NCBI GenBank assembly: GCA_030691505.1
Contig: JAUYEG010000122.1
Location: 1 to 40,478 of the forward strand
Length of the DNA: 40,478 nt
Source of the DNA: Bacillota bacterium
GTDB lineage: Bacteria > Bacillota > Sulfobacillia > JAUYEG01
Direction: 5' to 3'
Under the pieces are notes generated by a model. It was not told where the DNA came from, searched no databases, and worked only from the letters and a program-made list of their open reading frames with translations. Both the position numbers and the translations under genes were made by a program. Positions 8,046 through 17,230 of this stretch are shown piece after piece; position 1 is the stretch's first letter; each line of letters opens with the position of its first letter.

Positions 8046-8501
8046 ATGCTCGCTGATCGGCTGCAACAAGACATGAACGAGGCGCTTAAGGCCCGTGAGG
8101 CGGGTCGTAAGCGCCTCGCTGCTATTCGTCTCCTCCGTGCCGCGCTGGCCAACACGGCGATCGACAAACGCTCCCCGCTCACCGAGGACGAGGCTCTGGG
8201 CGTATTGGCCCGCGAGGCGTCCCGGCTCGAGGGCGACATCGCCGAATACAGGCGGCTCGGGCGCGTGGAACGCGCGGACGAGCTTCAAGAAGAGCTGCTG
8301 CTGGTGCGGTCCTACCTCCCCGCCCAGCTCACCGCCGAGGAAATCCTTCAGGCGGTCCGTGATGCCGTGGCCGCGACAGGCGCCGCCGGGCCGGCGGACA
8401 TGGGCAAGGTTATGAAGGTCCTGATGCCGGAGATGCGCGGCCGCGCCGACGGCAAGACCGTCAGCGAACTAGTCAAGAAGGCACTGGCCGGGGGCGGATA
8501 G
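8046..8501 (+). CDS. yqeY: GatB/YqeY domain protein
   Basis: 151 residues with a helical YqeY fold: an N-terminal helical domain (MNEALKAREAGRK, IRLLRAAL) and a C-terminal tail-domain that resembles the GatB tRNA-binding tail (MGKVMKVLMPEMRGRADGK). The family is cytoplasmic and thought to act in tRNA-linked processes, but its true role is unsettled. Starts at ATG 8046, five bases after rpsU, surely in the same transcript. A GC-rich hairpin (arms 8501-8507 and about 8512-8518) overlaps the stop, without a T-run. Confidence 0.93.
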   Translation: MLADRLQQDMNEALKAREAGRKRLAAIRLLRAALANTAIDKRSPLTEDEALGVLAREASRLEGDIAEYRRLGRVERADELQEELLLVRSYLPAQLTAEEILQAVRDAVAATGAAGPADMGKVMKVLMPEMRGRADGKTVSELVKKALAGGG

Positions 8502-8730
8502 AGCGGGCCGGCCCCCCGCTCCAAGCCGGCGATCGCTCCGGACCGGCAGTCGCGGGAGGGTGCTGCCGAGGTCAGGGCCCCGCAGGGGATAGACATTCCC
8601 GCGGCGATGGATAGGTTTCTGCGGGATATTGGGGCGAGGCCGGCGGGGGAAGCCGCTGCGGTGGGGTAGCGCGACCCCGCCACGGCAACGCCACCGACCC
8701 GAGGACGTGAGACCCTGAGCCGGCAAGCGG

Positions 8731-8956
8731 TTGCTGCTTCCTGGCGAGCAGCAAGGCCCGCCACCTGCTCCGCAGAAAGCACATGTGCGGCCGCACCTGC
8801 TCTCCTCCGAGCAGTAACCGGCTTGTTGCTTGCGTGGGAGCAACAAACTTTGGGACCTGCTCGCTGGCGATCAGGTCCCGTGAGCTTCCTGCTCGCCACC
8901 GAGCATCAGTCCCGATCAGCGTCCCCCGCCGCGAGACCCCTTACCCGAGGCGGGGG
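8731..8956. repeat. array of perfect small hairpins in the yqeY-nfeD gap
   Basis: The 625 bases at 8502-9126 hold no convincing gene. Within them I see consecutive perfect inverted repeats: 8731-8738/8747-8754 (8 bp, loop 8), the palindrome 8785-8796, 8797-8802/8809-8814 (6 bp, loop 6), 8823-8830/8839-8846 (8 bp, loop 8), 8852-8859/8872-8879 (8 bp, loop 12), 8890-8894/8901-8905 (5 bp, loop 6) and 8923-8930/8949-8956 (8 bp, loop 18). Two stems, TTGCTGCT/AGCAGCAA and TTGTTGCT/AGCAACAA, differ at one base pair that changes on both arms. A further stem with one wobble lies at 8660-8681. The CTGCTC/GAGCAG core recurs. Could be a structured RNA or a REP-like cluster. Confidence 0.6.
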
Positions 8957-9032
8957 CCAGCGGCGGGGCGCCACCGTGGTCCCCCTCCCCACCAAATGGA
9001 ACTTCGGAGTAGTGCTCCGGCAATCCCCGTTG

Positions 9033-9038
9033 TATACT
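9033..9038 (+). promoter_or_regulatory. possible -10 box ahead of nfeD
   Basis: TATACT at 9033-9038 in an otherwise GC-rich gap, about 90 bases before nfeD. I cannot find a matching -35 box at the right distance, and no sigma-W-type TGAAAC/CGTA pair, so only the -10 is offered. Confidence 0.3.
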
Positions 9039-9126
9039 AGCAATAGCAACTGGCCGGCCGGACGCACATCACGCACTCACGATCGATCCCTTGGGGCAGA
9101 GGGCAGAGGGGAGAGGGGAGATCAGT

Positions 9127-10515
9127 ATGGGGCTTTGTCCTGGCCTTTTTGCCGCTGGCGGACGGCGCAGCGCAAGGCTGTGGATGCACCGCGGGTTGCC
9201 GGCGTTGATCCTGGTAGTGGCACTGAGCTCTTTTACGCAAGCGTCACCGCTGGCGAGCGCCGCACCGCCTGTCACGGTTTACACCTCCCGCCTCTCCGGC
9301 ACGGTCGACCTTGGGGTGGCCCGCTATGTCACCCGTGTGCTCCAGGCGGCTGCGGCTGACGGGGCGGCCTTGTTGCTTGAGATCGACAGCACCGGGGGCC
9401 GCGTCGATGCGGCGCTGGCCATTCGCGATGCCATGCTCAGGTCGCCGGTGCCCGTTGTCACGCATGTCGTCGGGCGTGCCTGGAGCGCCGCCGCCCTGAT
9501 CGCCATGGCCGGCAACACGCTGGTCATGGCGCCGGGGGCCAGCATCGGCGCGGCCGAGCCGGCGCCCCTCACCGCCAAGACGCTCGCCGCGCTGCGCGGC
9601 GACTTTGAAGCGACCGCTGAGGCCCGGGGACGTGGTCCGGCCCTCGCCGGGGCCATGGTTGACGCGTCTGTCAACCTGCCCGGCATCGTGGGCCCCGGGC
9701 AGTTGCTCGTGCTCACCGCGAGCCAGGCTGAGGCGCATAACTTCAGCAACGGTATCGGGGCCACCACCGCCGAGGCCCTCGCCCTTGCCGGTCTTACCGG
9801 GGCCCAGGTGCGGCCGCTGCCCATAGGTGCTGCCGAGCAGGCCTCGCGCTTGATCACCCATCCGGCGGTCGCGCCGGTCCTGCTAACCGTGGGCCTGGTT
9901 GCCTTGGCCGTTGAGGTGTTCACGGCCGGGTTCGGGGCAGCCGGGATTGTCGGGCTGATTTCGCTGGGGTTGTTCTTCGGCGGCCATTTGGTGGCGGGGT
10001 TCGGTGGGTGGGAGGTAGCCGCCCTTTTCGTTTTGGGTATCGTACTGCTGGTGGTAGAAGCTATAATCCCAGGGTTTGGCGTTTTCGGTGTCGCCGGCGC
10101 CGGGTCGATCATCGGGAGCATCTACCTGGCTTCACGCGGTAGCGCGGACGCCCTGCGGTCCCTGGCAGTGGCCGTGGTCATGAGCCTGCTGCTCGTCGCC
10201 CTGGCCCTGCGTGTTGGGGTGTCGCGCGGCTGGTTCGCCAGGCTGGCCTTGCGCCAGGCGACGACGACCGAGGAGGGCTTTGTGGCCGGCCCGGCGCTTT
10301 CCGGCCTGCTTGGGCAGACGGGAGTCGCCGCGACGATGCTCCGTCCCGCCGGCGTGGCCCGGATCGAGAGCGCCAACGTGGACGTGGTTACCGAGGGCAT
10401 CTACGTGCCGGCCGGTACGCGGGTCAAGGTTGTCAAGGTGGAGGGGCCGCGCGTGGTGGTTGCTCCTATCGTCGCGCGCCGGACCGCCAAGCACAACGAA
10501 TCACAGGGGGAATGA
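9127..10515 (+). CDS. nfeD: long-form NfeD membrane serine protease/scaffold
   Basis: 462 residues from ATG 9127, with GGGGAG ahead of it. Order: signal peptide or anchor (to about residue 48), a ClpP-class protease domain (IDSTGGRVDAALAI, GRAWSAAALIAMAG with the likely nucleophile serine, PGASIGAA), about five membrane helices, and a C-terminal OB-fold NfeD domain (LLGQTGVA, GIYVPAGTRVKV). Long NfeD proteins cleave membrane substrates and work with flotillin/stomatin partners; floA follows four bases after the stop, which supports that pairing. I could not identify the catalytic lysine with certainty, so protease activity is inferred from the family. Confidence 0.9.
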   Translation: MGLCPGLFAAGGRRSARLWMHRGLPALILVVALSSFTQASPLASAAPPVTVYTSRLSGTVDLGVARYVTRVLQAAAADGAALLLEIDSTGGRVDAALAIRDAMLRSPVPVVTHVVGRAWSAAALIAMAGNTLVMAPGASIGAAEPAPLTAKTLAALRGDFEATAEARGRGPALAGAMVDASVNLPGIVGPGQLLVLTASQAEAHNFSNGIGATTAEALALAGLTGAQVRPLPIGAAEQASRLITHPAVAPVLLTVGLVALAVEVFTAGFGAAGIVGLISLGLFFGGHLVAGFGGWEVAALFVLGIVLLVVEAIIPGFGVFGVAGAGSIIGSIYLASRGSADALRSLAVAVVMSLLLVALALRVGVSRGWFARLALRQATTTEEGFVAGPALSGLLGQTGVAATMLRPAGVARIESANVDVVTEGIYVPAGTRVKVVKVEGPRVVVAPIVARRTAKHNESQGE

Positions 10516-10518
10516 GTA

Positions 10519-11529
10519 ATGGACATGGGCCAGCTCGTGAGCATTCTGGTGATCGCCGGCCTGGTGGTCATCGGCGCCTCAATACTGCTCAGCCTGATTC
10601 CTGTCGGGCTCTACATCGCCGCTCTGGCGGCCGGGGTACGCCTGCCTTTTATCTCGCTGATCGGCATGCGGCTGCGCCGGGTGCCGCCGCACACGATCAT
10701 CAACTCGCTGATCAAGGCGACCAAGGCCGGGATTGCCGTCAACATCAACCAGCTTGAGGCCCATTACCTGGCAGGCGGCAACGTCGACCGCGTTGTCAAC
10801 GCGCTTATCGCGGCGCAGCGCGCGGCCATCCCCTTGGAGTTCGAGAGGGCCGCGGCCATCGACCTGGCCGGCCGCGACGTGCTGCAGGCCGTGCAGATGA
10901 GCGTCAACCCCAAGGTTATTGAAACACCCATCGTCGCCGCCGTCGCCAAGGACGGCATCGAGCTCAAGGCCAAAGCCCGGGTGACGGTGCGCGCCAACAT
11001 CGAGCGCCTGGTCGGCGGCGCCGGCGAGGAGACGATCATCGCCCGCGTCGGCGAGGGCATCGTGACGACCATCGGCTCCGCCGAGTCCCACAAGGCAGTG
11101 CTCGAAAACCCGGACACGATCTCGCGGACCGTGCTGGCCAAGGGCCTTGACGCCGGGACGGCGTTCGAGATCCTTTCGATTGACATCGCCGACGTGGACG
11201 TCGGCAAGAACATCGGCGCCCAGCTGGAGACCGACCGCGCCGAGGCCGACAAGCGCATCGCGCAGGCCAAGGCGGAGGAGCGCCGCGCTATGGCCGTGGC
11301 GCACGAACAGGAGATGCGCGCCGTCGTCCAGGAGATGCGCGCCAAGGTGGTCGCGGCCGAGGCCGAGGTGCCCAAGGCCATGGCCGAGGCCCTGCGTGCC
11401 GGCAAGCTAGGCGTATTTGACTACTACAACCTGCAAAACGTGCTTGCGGACACGGCCATGCGCGAGCAGATCTCACGTGGCGGCGGCCAGTCGGGTCCCC
11501 CGGCGGCTCCCGGCGGAGAGCGCAAGTAG
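10519..11529 (+). CDS. floA: flotillin-like membrane scaffold FloA
   Basis: 336 residues, the usual FloA length. An N-terminal hydrophobic hairpin (residues about 8-42) anchors the protein on the inner face of the membrane, followed by a PHB/SPFH-like domain ([11 protein letters not shown]-like stretch near 130, [15 protein letters not shown]) and a long Ala/Glu/Lys-rich coiled coil (about 230-290) that mediates oligomerisation. It organises functional membrane microdomains. ATG 10519 follows nfeD by three bases with AGGGGGA at 10504-10510. NfeD and FloA are a conserved pair. Confidence 0.96.
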   Translation: MDMGQLVSILVIAGLVVIGASILLSLIPVGLYIAALAAGVRLPFISLIGMRLRRVPPHTIINSLIKATKAGIAVNINQLEAHYLAGGNVDRVVNALIAAQRAAIPLEFERAAAIDLAGRDVLQAVQMSVNPKVIETPIVAAVAKDGIELKAKARVTVRANIERLVGGAGEETIIARVGEGIVTTIGSAESHKAVLENPDTISRTVLAKGLDAGTAFEILSIDIADVDVGKNIGAQLETDRAEADKRIAQAKAEERRAMAVAHEQEMRAVVQEMRAKVVAAEAEVPKAMAEALRAGKLGVFDYYNLQNVLADTAMREQISRGGGQSGPPAAPGGERK

Positions 11530-11562
11530 GCATAAGCCGGCCTGAGGCGAGGTGAGGCCTGG

Positions 11563-12165
11563 ATGCCAGGCATAGCGTTGATCATCCTGATATTCGTCTT
11601 CTTAGTTGAATTGTCGGCCCGCGCCGGTCGCCCCGGGCAGGCCGGCCGTTCCGGGCGGCCCGGACAATCCCGCCCCGTGCGGCGCGCCAGGGACGGTGAC
11701 AACTGGGGCATACGCGTTCTCGAACAACTATCCCAGGGGCAGCGCGCACCCTGGGAGCTGCCCGGCGGCCAGCAATGGCGGCCGCTCCGTCCCGGGCAAC
11801 AGGTGCAGCAGGCGCGGCAGGGGCAACTGACGCAAAGTGAACACGCCGCCCCGGCGGACGAAGTAACAGTGGAAACCGGCGACTACCTCGGCAGCATGGG
11901 TTACGCCTCCGCTGAAGGGCTGACCATGCACGACACCGAGACGGTCCTGGGATCCCTCAGCCTGATGTTAGACGACGAGGCGGAGGCCGGCGGAGGGCCG
12001 GGGGATCCTGCAACCGGCCCGATCGCGACAGCCCTGGCGGCCCTGCGCTCAACACGTGACCCGTCCGAAGGGGCGGGCGCGGCGATCGTCTTGGCAGAGA
12101 TCCTCGGTCCACCCCGGGCCCTGCGCCGCACGGGCCCGGGCGGCGCGCGCTCCCACCGGCAGTAG
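11563..12165 (+). CDS. unknown single-pass membrane protein between floA and yqfC
   Basis: 200 residues from ATG 11563 behind a purine-rich GAGGCGAGGTGAGG. One hydrophobic helix at residues 4-16, then a long low-complexity Gly/Arg/Gln-rich part, and a more ordered C-terminus with LSLMLDD and AAIVLAEILGPPRALR. The final segment looks conserved-like (a MAEILGPPRA-type end occurs in related spore-formers as far as I recall), so a sporulation or envelope role next to floA and yqfC is possible. The gene follows floA by 33 bases, in the position of B. subtilis yqfB. I do not recognise a family. Confidence 0.7.
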   Translation: MPGIALIILIFVFLVELSARAGRPGQAGRSGRPGQSRPVRRARDGDNWGIRVLEQLSQGQRAPWELPGGQQWRPLRPGQQVQQARQGQLTQSEHAAPADEVTVETGDYLGSMGYASAEGLTMHDTETVLGSLSLMLDDEAEAGGGPGDPATGPIATALAALRSTRDPSEGAGAAIVLAEILGPPRALRRTGPGGARSHRQ

Positions 12166-12253
12166 GCGGGAGCGCCGCTCTCCCTCTCCCTCCGCAGGGC
12201 ATTTTTCTCCCGCAGTCGGCCATAGATTGTCTGGAGGCGGCATTGCCCCGCGG

Positions 12254-12314
12254 GCTTGCGCGGGAACGCGCAGATTTGCGCGGGCGAGTCCGCCCGCCCG
12301 GCCGCTTGCGCGGG
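12254..12314 (+). repeat. short GC-rich repeats ahead of yqfC
   Basis: GCTTGCGCGGG occurs at 12254-12264 and again, exactly 50 bases on, at 12304-12314; a near copy (TTTGCGCGGGC) is at 12275-12285. Between them is a perfect 7-bp hairpin (12280-12286/12291-12297, loop AGTC). This fills most of the 165-base gap before yqfC. Confidence 0.5.
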
Positions 12315-12330
12315 GGAGGAGGGAGACCGT

Positions 12331-12654
12331 GTGGCCGCAAAGGCTAGAGGGCTGAGCGGTGCGGCCCACCGGCTGGCGGAAGGGCTGGAGCTGCCCAAGG
12401 ACGTCTTCTTCGATCTGCCGAGAGTTGTCCTGATCGGCAACCTTCAGGTCAGTGTGGAAAACCACCGTGGGTTGCTCTCCTATGACGGCCAGACTCTTAC
12501 GCTTGGGCTGCAGTCGGGGCGGCTGATCGTGTGCGGTCAGGACCTTGTCGTGGGCTTTATCGGCTCGAGCGAGCTGACGGTGACCGGCAGGGTTCAAACC
12601 CTCCGGTTTGAACTGGCAGACGGCGCCGCCGGGCCCAAGCTCGCGCCGGACTAG
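12331..12654 (+). CDS. yqfC: sporulation protein YqfC
   Basis: 107 residues of the YabP/YqfC family: LPKDVFFDLPRVVLIGN near the N-terminus, followed by ENHRGLLSYDGQTLTL and a hydrophobic strand-rich end. These beta-rich proteins are made early in sporulation under sigma-E and act together with YqfD. I start at GTG 12331, seven bases after GGGGGAGGAGGGAG (12312-12325); the upstream open frame at 12256 runs through repeats and has no site. yqfD follows after 23 bases. Confidence 0.93.
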   Translation: MAAKARGLSGAAHRLAEGLELPKDVFFDLPRVVLIGNLQVSVENHRGLLSYDGQTLTLGLQSGRLIVCGQDLVVGFIGSSELTVTGRVQTLRFELADGAAGPKLAPD

Positions 12655-12677
12655 GGCGAAATGCAAATGGGACGGCC

Positions 12678-13901
12678 GTGAGCATGTCCGGAGCATTGAG
12701 ATACACGCTGGGGTACCTGCGCATTGAGCTCCGCGGGACTGCCGTGGCCAGGTTTGTCCAGGCCGCCGCGCACGAAGGCATAGAGTTCTGGGACCTCCGC
12801 TACCGGGGGCAGGCCTATGAGGCCTCCCTGCTGGCGCGCGATTTCCGCCGCGTGCGGCCGCTGGCCAGGCGGACGCACACCAGGGTCAGGATAGTCGGGC
12901 GTTCGGGACTGCCGTTCCGTTTGCGCGGGCCGGCGCGGCAGGCGACCCTGCTTGGCCTGGTCCTGTTCATCGGCCTCATATACCTGCTGGGATCATTCGT
13001 CTGGCGCATCGAGATCACGGGCATCGTCGGCGTCTCTGAGGACGTCGTGCTGTGCGCTCTGGACCAATCCGGGCTACGCGTGGGCCAGCCCAGGCGGTGG
13101 GTTGACACCCGGGCCGTCGAGACAGAACTGCTGACTCGAATGCCAGGTCTGTCGTGGGTCGGCATCGAGCTGCACGGGATGGTGGCCATAGTCACGGTCG
13201 TTGAAAAGAGCGCCCGCGAAGACCTCGCCGCCGAAATGCTCCCGGCGGACGTGGTAGCGGCCAAGGACGGGGTCATCGAAATGCTGGTCGTGCTGCACGG
13301 CCAGGCCCGCGTTGACGAGGGCCAGCGGGTACAGGCCGGCCAGGTGCTCATCGCCGGAGAGGGCGGCGGTGTGAGCAGCGGGGGTGCCCGGGGGCCCACC
13401 CCTGGGGCTGCGGCGGCGGGAGCAGGTCTGCGCGCACGGGGTATCGTCAAGGCGCGCGTGACGTACGAGCTTGAGGCGGAGGCGCCGCTGCTGCGGGTCA
13501 TCGTGCGCCGCACAGGTGAGCAACAGCAGCGGGCGGTGTTGCGGGTTGGTGTGCGGGACATAATACTGAGCGGCCCGCGGGAGGTCCCTTTCGAGCTATA
13601 CGAGGAGAGCCCTGACTCGCTTGCCTGGAGGGGAGGGACGGGCGAGGTGCTTGCAGAACTAGTTTCCATTACCTATCATGAGTTGGAGCGCATCGAGGAG
13701 TATCTCGGTCCTGACGGAGCGCGCCTCGAGGCCGAGGCTGCGGCGCGGGAAGAGCTCGGCAGGCATCTTGTCCCTGGGGCGATCCTGCTGGGGCAGCAGG
13801 TTAGTGAACGCGTCGCAAACGATTCGATGGTCGTGCGGTTGATCGTCGAAGCGATTGAGGACATCGGACTGACGAGGATCCGCGGTTCCCCGGCCCCCTG
13901 A
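12678..13901 (+). CDS. yqfD: sporulation protein YqfD
   Basis: 407 residues. A cytoplasmic N-terminal part is followed by one membrane helix (LLGLVLFIGLIYLLGSFVW, about residues 90-110) and a large extracytoplasmic domain with VSEDVVLCALDQSGLRVG and a C-terminus YHELERIEEYLG typical of YqfD. YqfD is needed for efficient sporulation after engulfment and is related in fold to SpoIIIAG/FtsQ-like POTRA domains. A Gly/Ala-rich insert (about 235-252) interrupts the outer domain. GTG 12678 and ATG 12684 are both possible starts; the binding site is weak. Pairs with YqfC; a terminator follows at 13905. Confidence 0.93.
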   Translation: MSMSGALRYTLGYLRIELRGTAVARFVQAAAHEGIEFWDLRYRGQAYEASLLARDFRRVRPLARRTHTRVRIVGRSGLPFRLRGPARQATLLGLVLFIGLIYLLGSFVWRIEITGIVGVSEDVVLCALDQSGLRVGQPRRWVDTRAVETELLTRMPGLSWVGIELHGMVAIVTVVEKSAREDLAAEMLPADVVAAKDGVIEMLVVLHGQARVDEGQRVQAGQVLIAGEGGGVSSGGARGPTPGAAAAGAGLRARGIVKARVTYELEAEAPLLRVIVRRTGEQQQRAVLRVGVRDIILSGPREVPFELYEESPDSLAWRGGTGEVLAELVSITYHELERIEEYLGPDGARLEAEAAAREELGRHLVPGAILLGQQVSERVANDSMVVRLIVEAIEDIGLTRIRGSPAP

Positions 13902-13904
13902 CCA

Positions 13905-13934
13905 GAAAGCCGGCGGGCCGGCCGGTTCTTTTTT
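13905..13934 (+). terminator. intrinsic terminator between yqfD and phoH
   Basis: Arms 13905-13914 (GAA, bulged AG, CCGGC) and 13921-13928 (GCCGGTTC) close a GGGCCG loop and are followed by six T at 13929-13934. It splits the sporulation pair from phoH, although genes on both sides are otherwise closely packed; read-through or an internal promoter is needed downstream. Confidence 0.65.
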
Positions 13935-13968
13935 GTCGTCCGGACCGCTGAGGGGATGTGGGCCAACG

Positions 13969-15021
13969 TTGAACCGGGATCCCGGCGCCGGTGAACGCCG
14001 AGAAGAGTCTCTCGAGGTCGCCACGGTCGGCGAGGCCATAGAGCTATTCGGCCGCAACGATCAGAACCTCAAGCTGATAGAGCGCAGCTTCGGGGTGCGG
14101 TTGGTGGCGCGCGGGAGCGTTGTCAGCATTGAGGGCTTGGACGCCGACGTAGGTCAGGTTACCGAGCTTCTGAGGCGCCTGATCGAGCTTCACCGCTCTG
14201 GACATTATGTAACCGGCCAGGAACTGCGGTACGCGATTACGCAGGCAAGAACGGGCAACGCAGAGATACTCACCGATCTCTACGCCGACGTGCTCGTCAG
14301 CACCAACCGCGGCAAGCAGATTCGCCCCAAGACCTTGGGGCAAAAGCAATACGTCGAGGCCATGCGCCGCAGCGGGCTGGTTGTCGGAATCGGGCCCGCG
14401 GGCACGGGCAAGACCTATCTCGCCATGGCGATGGCCATCGCCGCTTTCAAGCAAAAGCAGGTGGCCAGGATCGTTCTGACCAGGCCCGCCGTTGAGGCCG
14501 GTGAGAAGCTCGGGTTTCTACCCGGCGACCTGCAGGACAAAGTTGACCCCTACCTGCGCCCGCTTTACGACGCGTTGCACGAGATCATGGGAGTGGACGC
14601 ATTCAGGCGCAACCTGGAACGGGGTGATATTGAGGTCGCTCCCCTGGCCTACATGCGCGGCCGCACCCTCGACGACTCGTTCGTGATCCTGGACGAGGCC
14701 CAGAACACCACGCACGAGCAGATGAAGATGTTCCTCACCCGCTTGGGCTTCGGCTCCCGCGCGGTCGTCACAGGCGATGTGACGCAGATCGACCTGCCGC
14801 GCGGCACGGAATCGGGCCTGCTCGAGGCGAGGCGCGTGCTCCACGGCGTGCAGGGCATTGAGATTGTGGATCTCACGGACCAGGATGTTGTCCGCCACGA
14901 GCTGGTCCAGAAGATCATCCGGGCTTACGAGCGGTACGAGCAGCAGCAAGCGGCCAACGGTGCGGCAACCGTCGCCCAAACCCCGTCCGAGGCATCCAGG
15001 GCCACCCAGGAGCTCGACTGA
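13969..15021 (+). CDS. phoH: PhoH-like P-loop ATPase
   Basis: About 350 residues. N-terminal KH-like region ([17 protein letters not shown]), then Walker A GPAGTGKT (about 143-150), Walker B VILDEAQN and the sensor [11 protein letters not shown], all standard for PhoH/YlaK family ATPases with predicted RNA helicase-like function, often paired with YbeY. The frame is open back to 13933, but that lies in the terminator; TTG 13969 is the first plausible start and has only a weak purine run (GAGGGGATG) upstream. Followed two bases later by yqfF. Confidence 0.92.
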   Translation: MNRDPGAGERREESLEVATVGEAIELFGRNDQNLKLIERSFGVRLVARGSVVSIEGLDADVGQVTELLRRLIELHRSGHYVTGQELRYAITQARTGNAEILTDLYADVLVSTNRGKQIRPKTLGQKQYVEAMRRSGLVVGIGPAGTGKTYLAMAMAIAAFKQKQVARIVLTRPAVEAGEKLGFLPGDLQDKVDPYLRPLYDALHEIMGVDAFRRNLERGDIEVAPLAYMRGRTLDDSFVILDEAQNTTHEQMKMFLTRLGFGSRAVVTGDVTQIDLPRGTESGLLEARRVLHGVQGIEIVDLTDQDVVRHELVQKIIRAYERYEQQQAANGAATVAQTPSEASRATQELD

Positions 15022-15022
15022 C

Positions 15023-17230
15023 ATGTCCGCAGCGACTTCGCCGGGGGCCCCCACCCGCACGCCGGGGCCGTGGACAGGCCTGGTGACCCAGCTGCCGCGC
15101 CTGATCATCGGCGTACTCTTCGCTGCCCTTGTTGCCGCGGTAGTTCTCTACAACTACCAGCCAGAGGGAGTGGACCTGCGGGTCGGGTCCATCGCCCCGC
15201 AGGACTACGCCGCTCCCCGCACGTCATACGACAAGTACATGACCGCCCGGCTCAAGGAGCAGGCATCCGCATCGGTGGCCGAAGTCCACCGTTTTGACCC
15301 CAACCTCTCCAAGACTGCCGCCAGTCTTTTTGACGCTCTCAACTCCGGGGTGCTGTCGCTGATCGAGGACGCCAACCTGTCCCGTGAGGCGCGGATGACC
15401 GCGATGGCATCCCTGCTTCCGGGGAGTCCCGGGCCCGAGGTTACCGGTGCGCTGGCCGATCTGAGTCCGGAGGAGTGGGCCGGCATGATCGAACGGCTCC
15501 GGGCCGGCGTCCTCGGCGTGATCAGCGGGGCGTTGACGTCTGCTGAGTCGGAGCGGGCGCGAAGCGCGCTCGCCCAGGAGCTGCAGGCGCTGAAACTCAA
15601 GGCAGCGCTCACCACGTACCTGGTCCGCCTCGGTCAGGAGAAGATCGTGCCCACAATGGTGCTCGATACCGAGGAAACGGAACGGCTGAGAACCGCCGCC
15701 GCGGCCGCCGTGCCGCAGGTGACGATCCTCAAGGGGCAAACCATCGCGCGCCGGGGCGACGTTCTCACGGAGCACCAGATTGCGCTGATGGGCGAATTCG
15801 GCATGCTCCTGACCCATTTCGACGCGAGCACGCTTGCGGGGAGCCTGCTGCTGACGGTGATACTGATCGGTGTGGCGACCCTGTACCTCCGGTTTTACGA
15901 GGGGGACGTGTACAAGAACCACTTTCACCTGCTGCTGCTGGCCGTGGCGGTCGGCCTGGTGCTGATCATCACCCAGCTGACGCGCGGCATATCCCCCTAT
16001 CTGGCCCCCGTCGCCTTCTGCACGATGGTGGTTGCCTCACTGCTTAATCCCAGGCTGGCCCTTTTCACCGGGTTTGTGGTCGCCGTGGCGGTCGGCCTCA
16101 TATCCGGAACCAACCTGCCCCTGGCCATCGTCGGTCTCGTGGGCGGGACCGTCGGCGTGTACAGCCTCATCTGGGTGGGGCAGCGATCCGACTTCACGCG
16201 GGCCGGGTTCGCGGTCGGCGTCGCCAACGTGCTGACGATCCTGGCGTTTCTGCTCCTGGGCGGCGTCCCGCTGACCGGCTTTGAGGCGTGGGGGCAACTA
16301 GGCCTTGGGTTTCTAAACGGCATCCTCTCCGCCGTGCTGGCCATCGGCACGCTCCCATTCTTCGAGTCGGCTTTCGGCATCCTGACCGCGGTGCGCCTGC
16401 TCGAGCTGGCCAACCCCAACCGCCCGCTCTTGCGGCGCATGCTCGTGGAGGCGCCCGGGACGTATCACCACAGCGTGGTCGTCGGCAACCTGGCCGAGGC
16501 GGCGGCCGACACGATCGGCGGCAACCCCCTGCTGGCGAGGGTGGGGGCCTACTATCACGACATAGGCAAGGTCGTGCGGCCGTACTTCTTCATCGAAAAC
16601 CAGATAGGTCAGGACAACCCGCACGACAAGATATCCCCCAGCCTGAGCGCGTTGATCATCACCTCGCACGTCAAGGACGGGGTCGCCCTGGCGCAGGAGG
16701 CCAAGCTTCCGGCCAAGGTGACCTCTTTTATCCGCAGCCACCACGGCAAGTCGCTGGTCTCCTACTTCTACAGCCGGGCGGCGGAGAACGGCCAGTCGGA
16801 ACGGATTGCTGAAGAGGATTTCCGCTACGACGGCCCGCTGCCCGAGACGCGCGAGGAGGCAATCGTCATGCTTGCCGACAGCATCGAGGCCGCGGTCCGG
16901 GCCATGTCCGATCCCGACCCGGGACGAATCGAAGCCCTCGTGCGCCGGATTATCCGCGAGCGGCTGGTGTCCGGGCAGCTTGAGAAGTGTGACCTGACGC
17001 TGCGCGACCTAGACCGCATCGGGGAGACGTTCGTTCGCGTCCTGCTTGGCATCTTCCACGCCAGGATAGAGTACCCGCGTGACAGCGAGGGGCTGATCAA
17101 GCAGATCAGGGCCAGCGGGCTGGCCGGGGCGCCCGGAGTCGATACCGGCGAAAAGGCCTATGCTGATACCGGCGGCGAACGGCCGCCGGGAAGTGACGAA
17201 CCGGCGCCGGGAAGTGAGCAGCGTGCTTGA
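15023..17230 (+). CDS. yqfF: c-di-AMP phosphodiesterase, 7TM-HD (PgpH/YqfF) family
   Basis: 735 residues from ATG 15023, AGGAG at 15008-15012. Order: N-terminal membrane helix (about 25-50), an extracytoplasmic helical 7TMR-HDED domain (about 60-280), seven membrane helices (about 280-470) and a cytoplasmic HD domain. HD-domain motifs are HHSVVVGNLAEAA, YYHDIGK (about residue 511) and HHGKSLVSYFY. The family degrades c-di-AMP to pApA and so tunes potassium and wall homeostasis. Its last eight bases overlap the start of ybeY, the conserved neighbour. Confidence 0.95.
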   Translation: MSAATSPGAPTRTPGPWTGLVTQLPRLIIGVLFAALVAAVVLYNYQPEGVDLRVGSIAPQDYAAPRTSYDKYMTARLKEQASASVAEVHRFDPNLSKTAASLFDALNSGVLSLIEDANLSREARMTAMASLLPGSPGPEVTGALADLSPEEWAGMIERLRAGVLGVISGALTSAESERARSALAQELQALKLKAALTTYLVRLGQEKIVPTMVLDTEETERLRTAAAAAVPQVTILKGQTIARRGDVLTEHQIALMGEFGMLLTHFDASTLAGSLLLTVILIGVATLYLRFYEGDVYKNHFHLLLLAVAVGLVLIITQLTRGISPYLAPVAFCTMVVASLLNPRLALFTGFVVAVAVGLISGTNLPLAIVGLVGGTVGVYSLIWVGQRSDFTRAGFAVGVANVLTILAFLLLGGVPLTGFEAWGQLGLGFLNGILSAVLAIGTLPFFESAFGILTAVRLLELANPNRPLLRRMLVEAPGTYHHSVVVGNLAEAAADTIGGNPLLARVGAYYHDIGKVVRPYFFIENQIGQDNPHDKISPSLSALIITSHVKDGVALAQEAKLPAKVTSFIRSHHGKSLVSYFYSRAAENGQSERIAEEDFRYDGPLPETREEAIVMLADSIEAAVRAMSDPDPGRIEALVRRIIRERLVSGQLEKCDLTLRDLDRIGETFVRVLLGIFHARIEYPRDSEGLIKQIRASGLAGAPGVDTGEKAYADTGGERPPGSDEPAPGSEQRA

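Noticed and set aside
8606-8668. A short frame starting MDRFLRDIGA after yqeY, open in phase for some way upstream.
   Set aside because: Too short, no ribosome binding site, no homology that I can recognise; could be the end of a lost gene but cannot be supported.
8823-9359. A 178-codon frame through the hairpin array into nfeD.
   Set aside because: It runs into the nfeD coding region in another phase, has no ribosome binding site and no recognisable motif.
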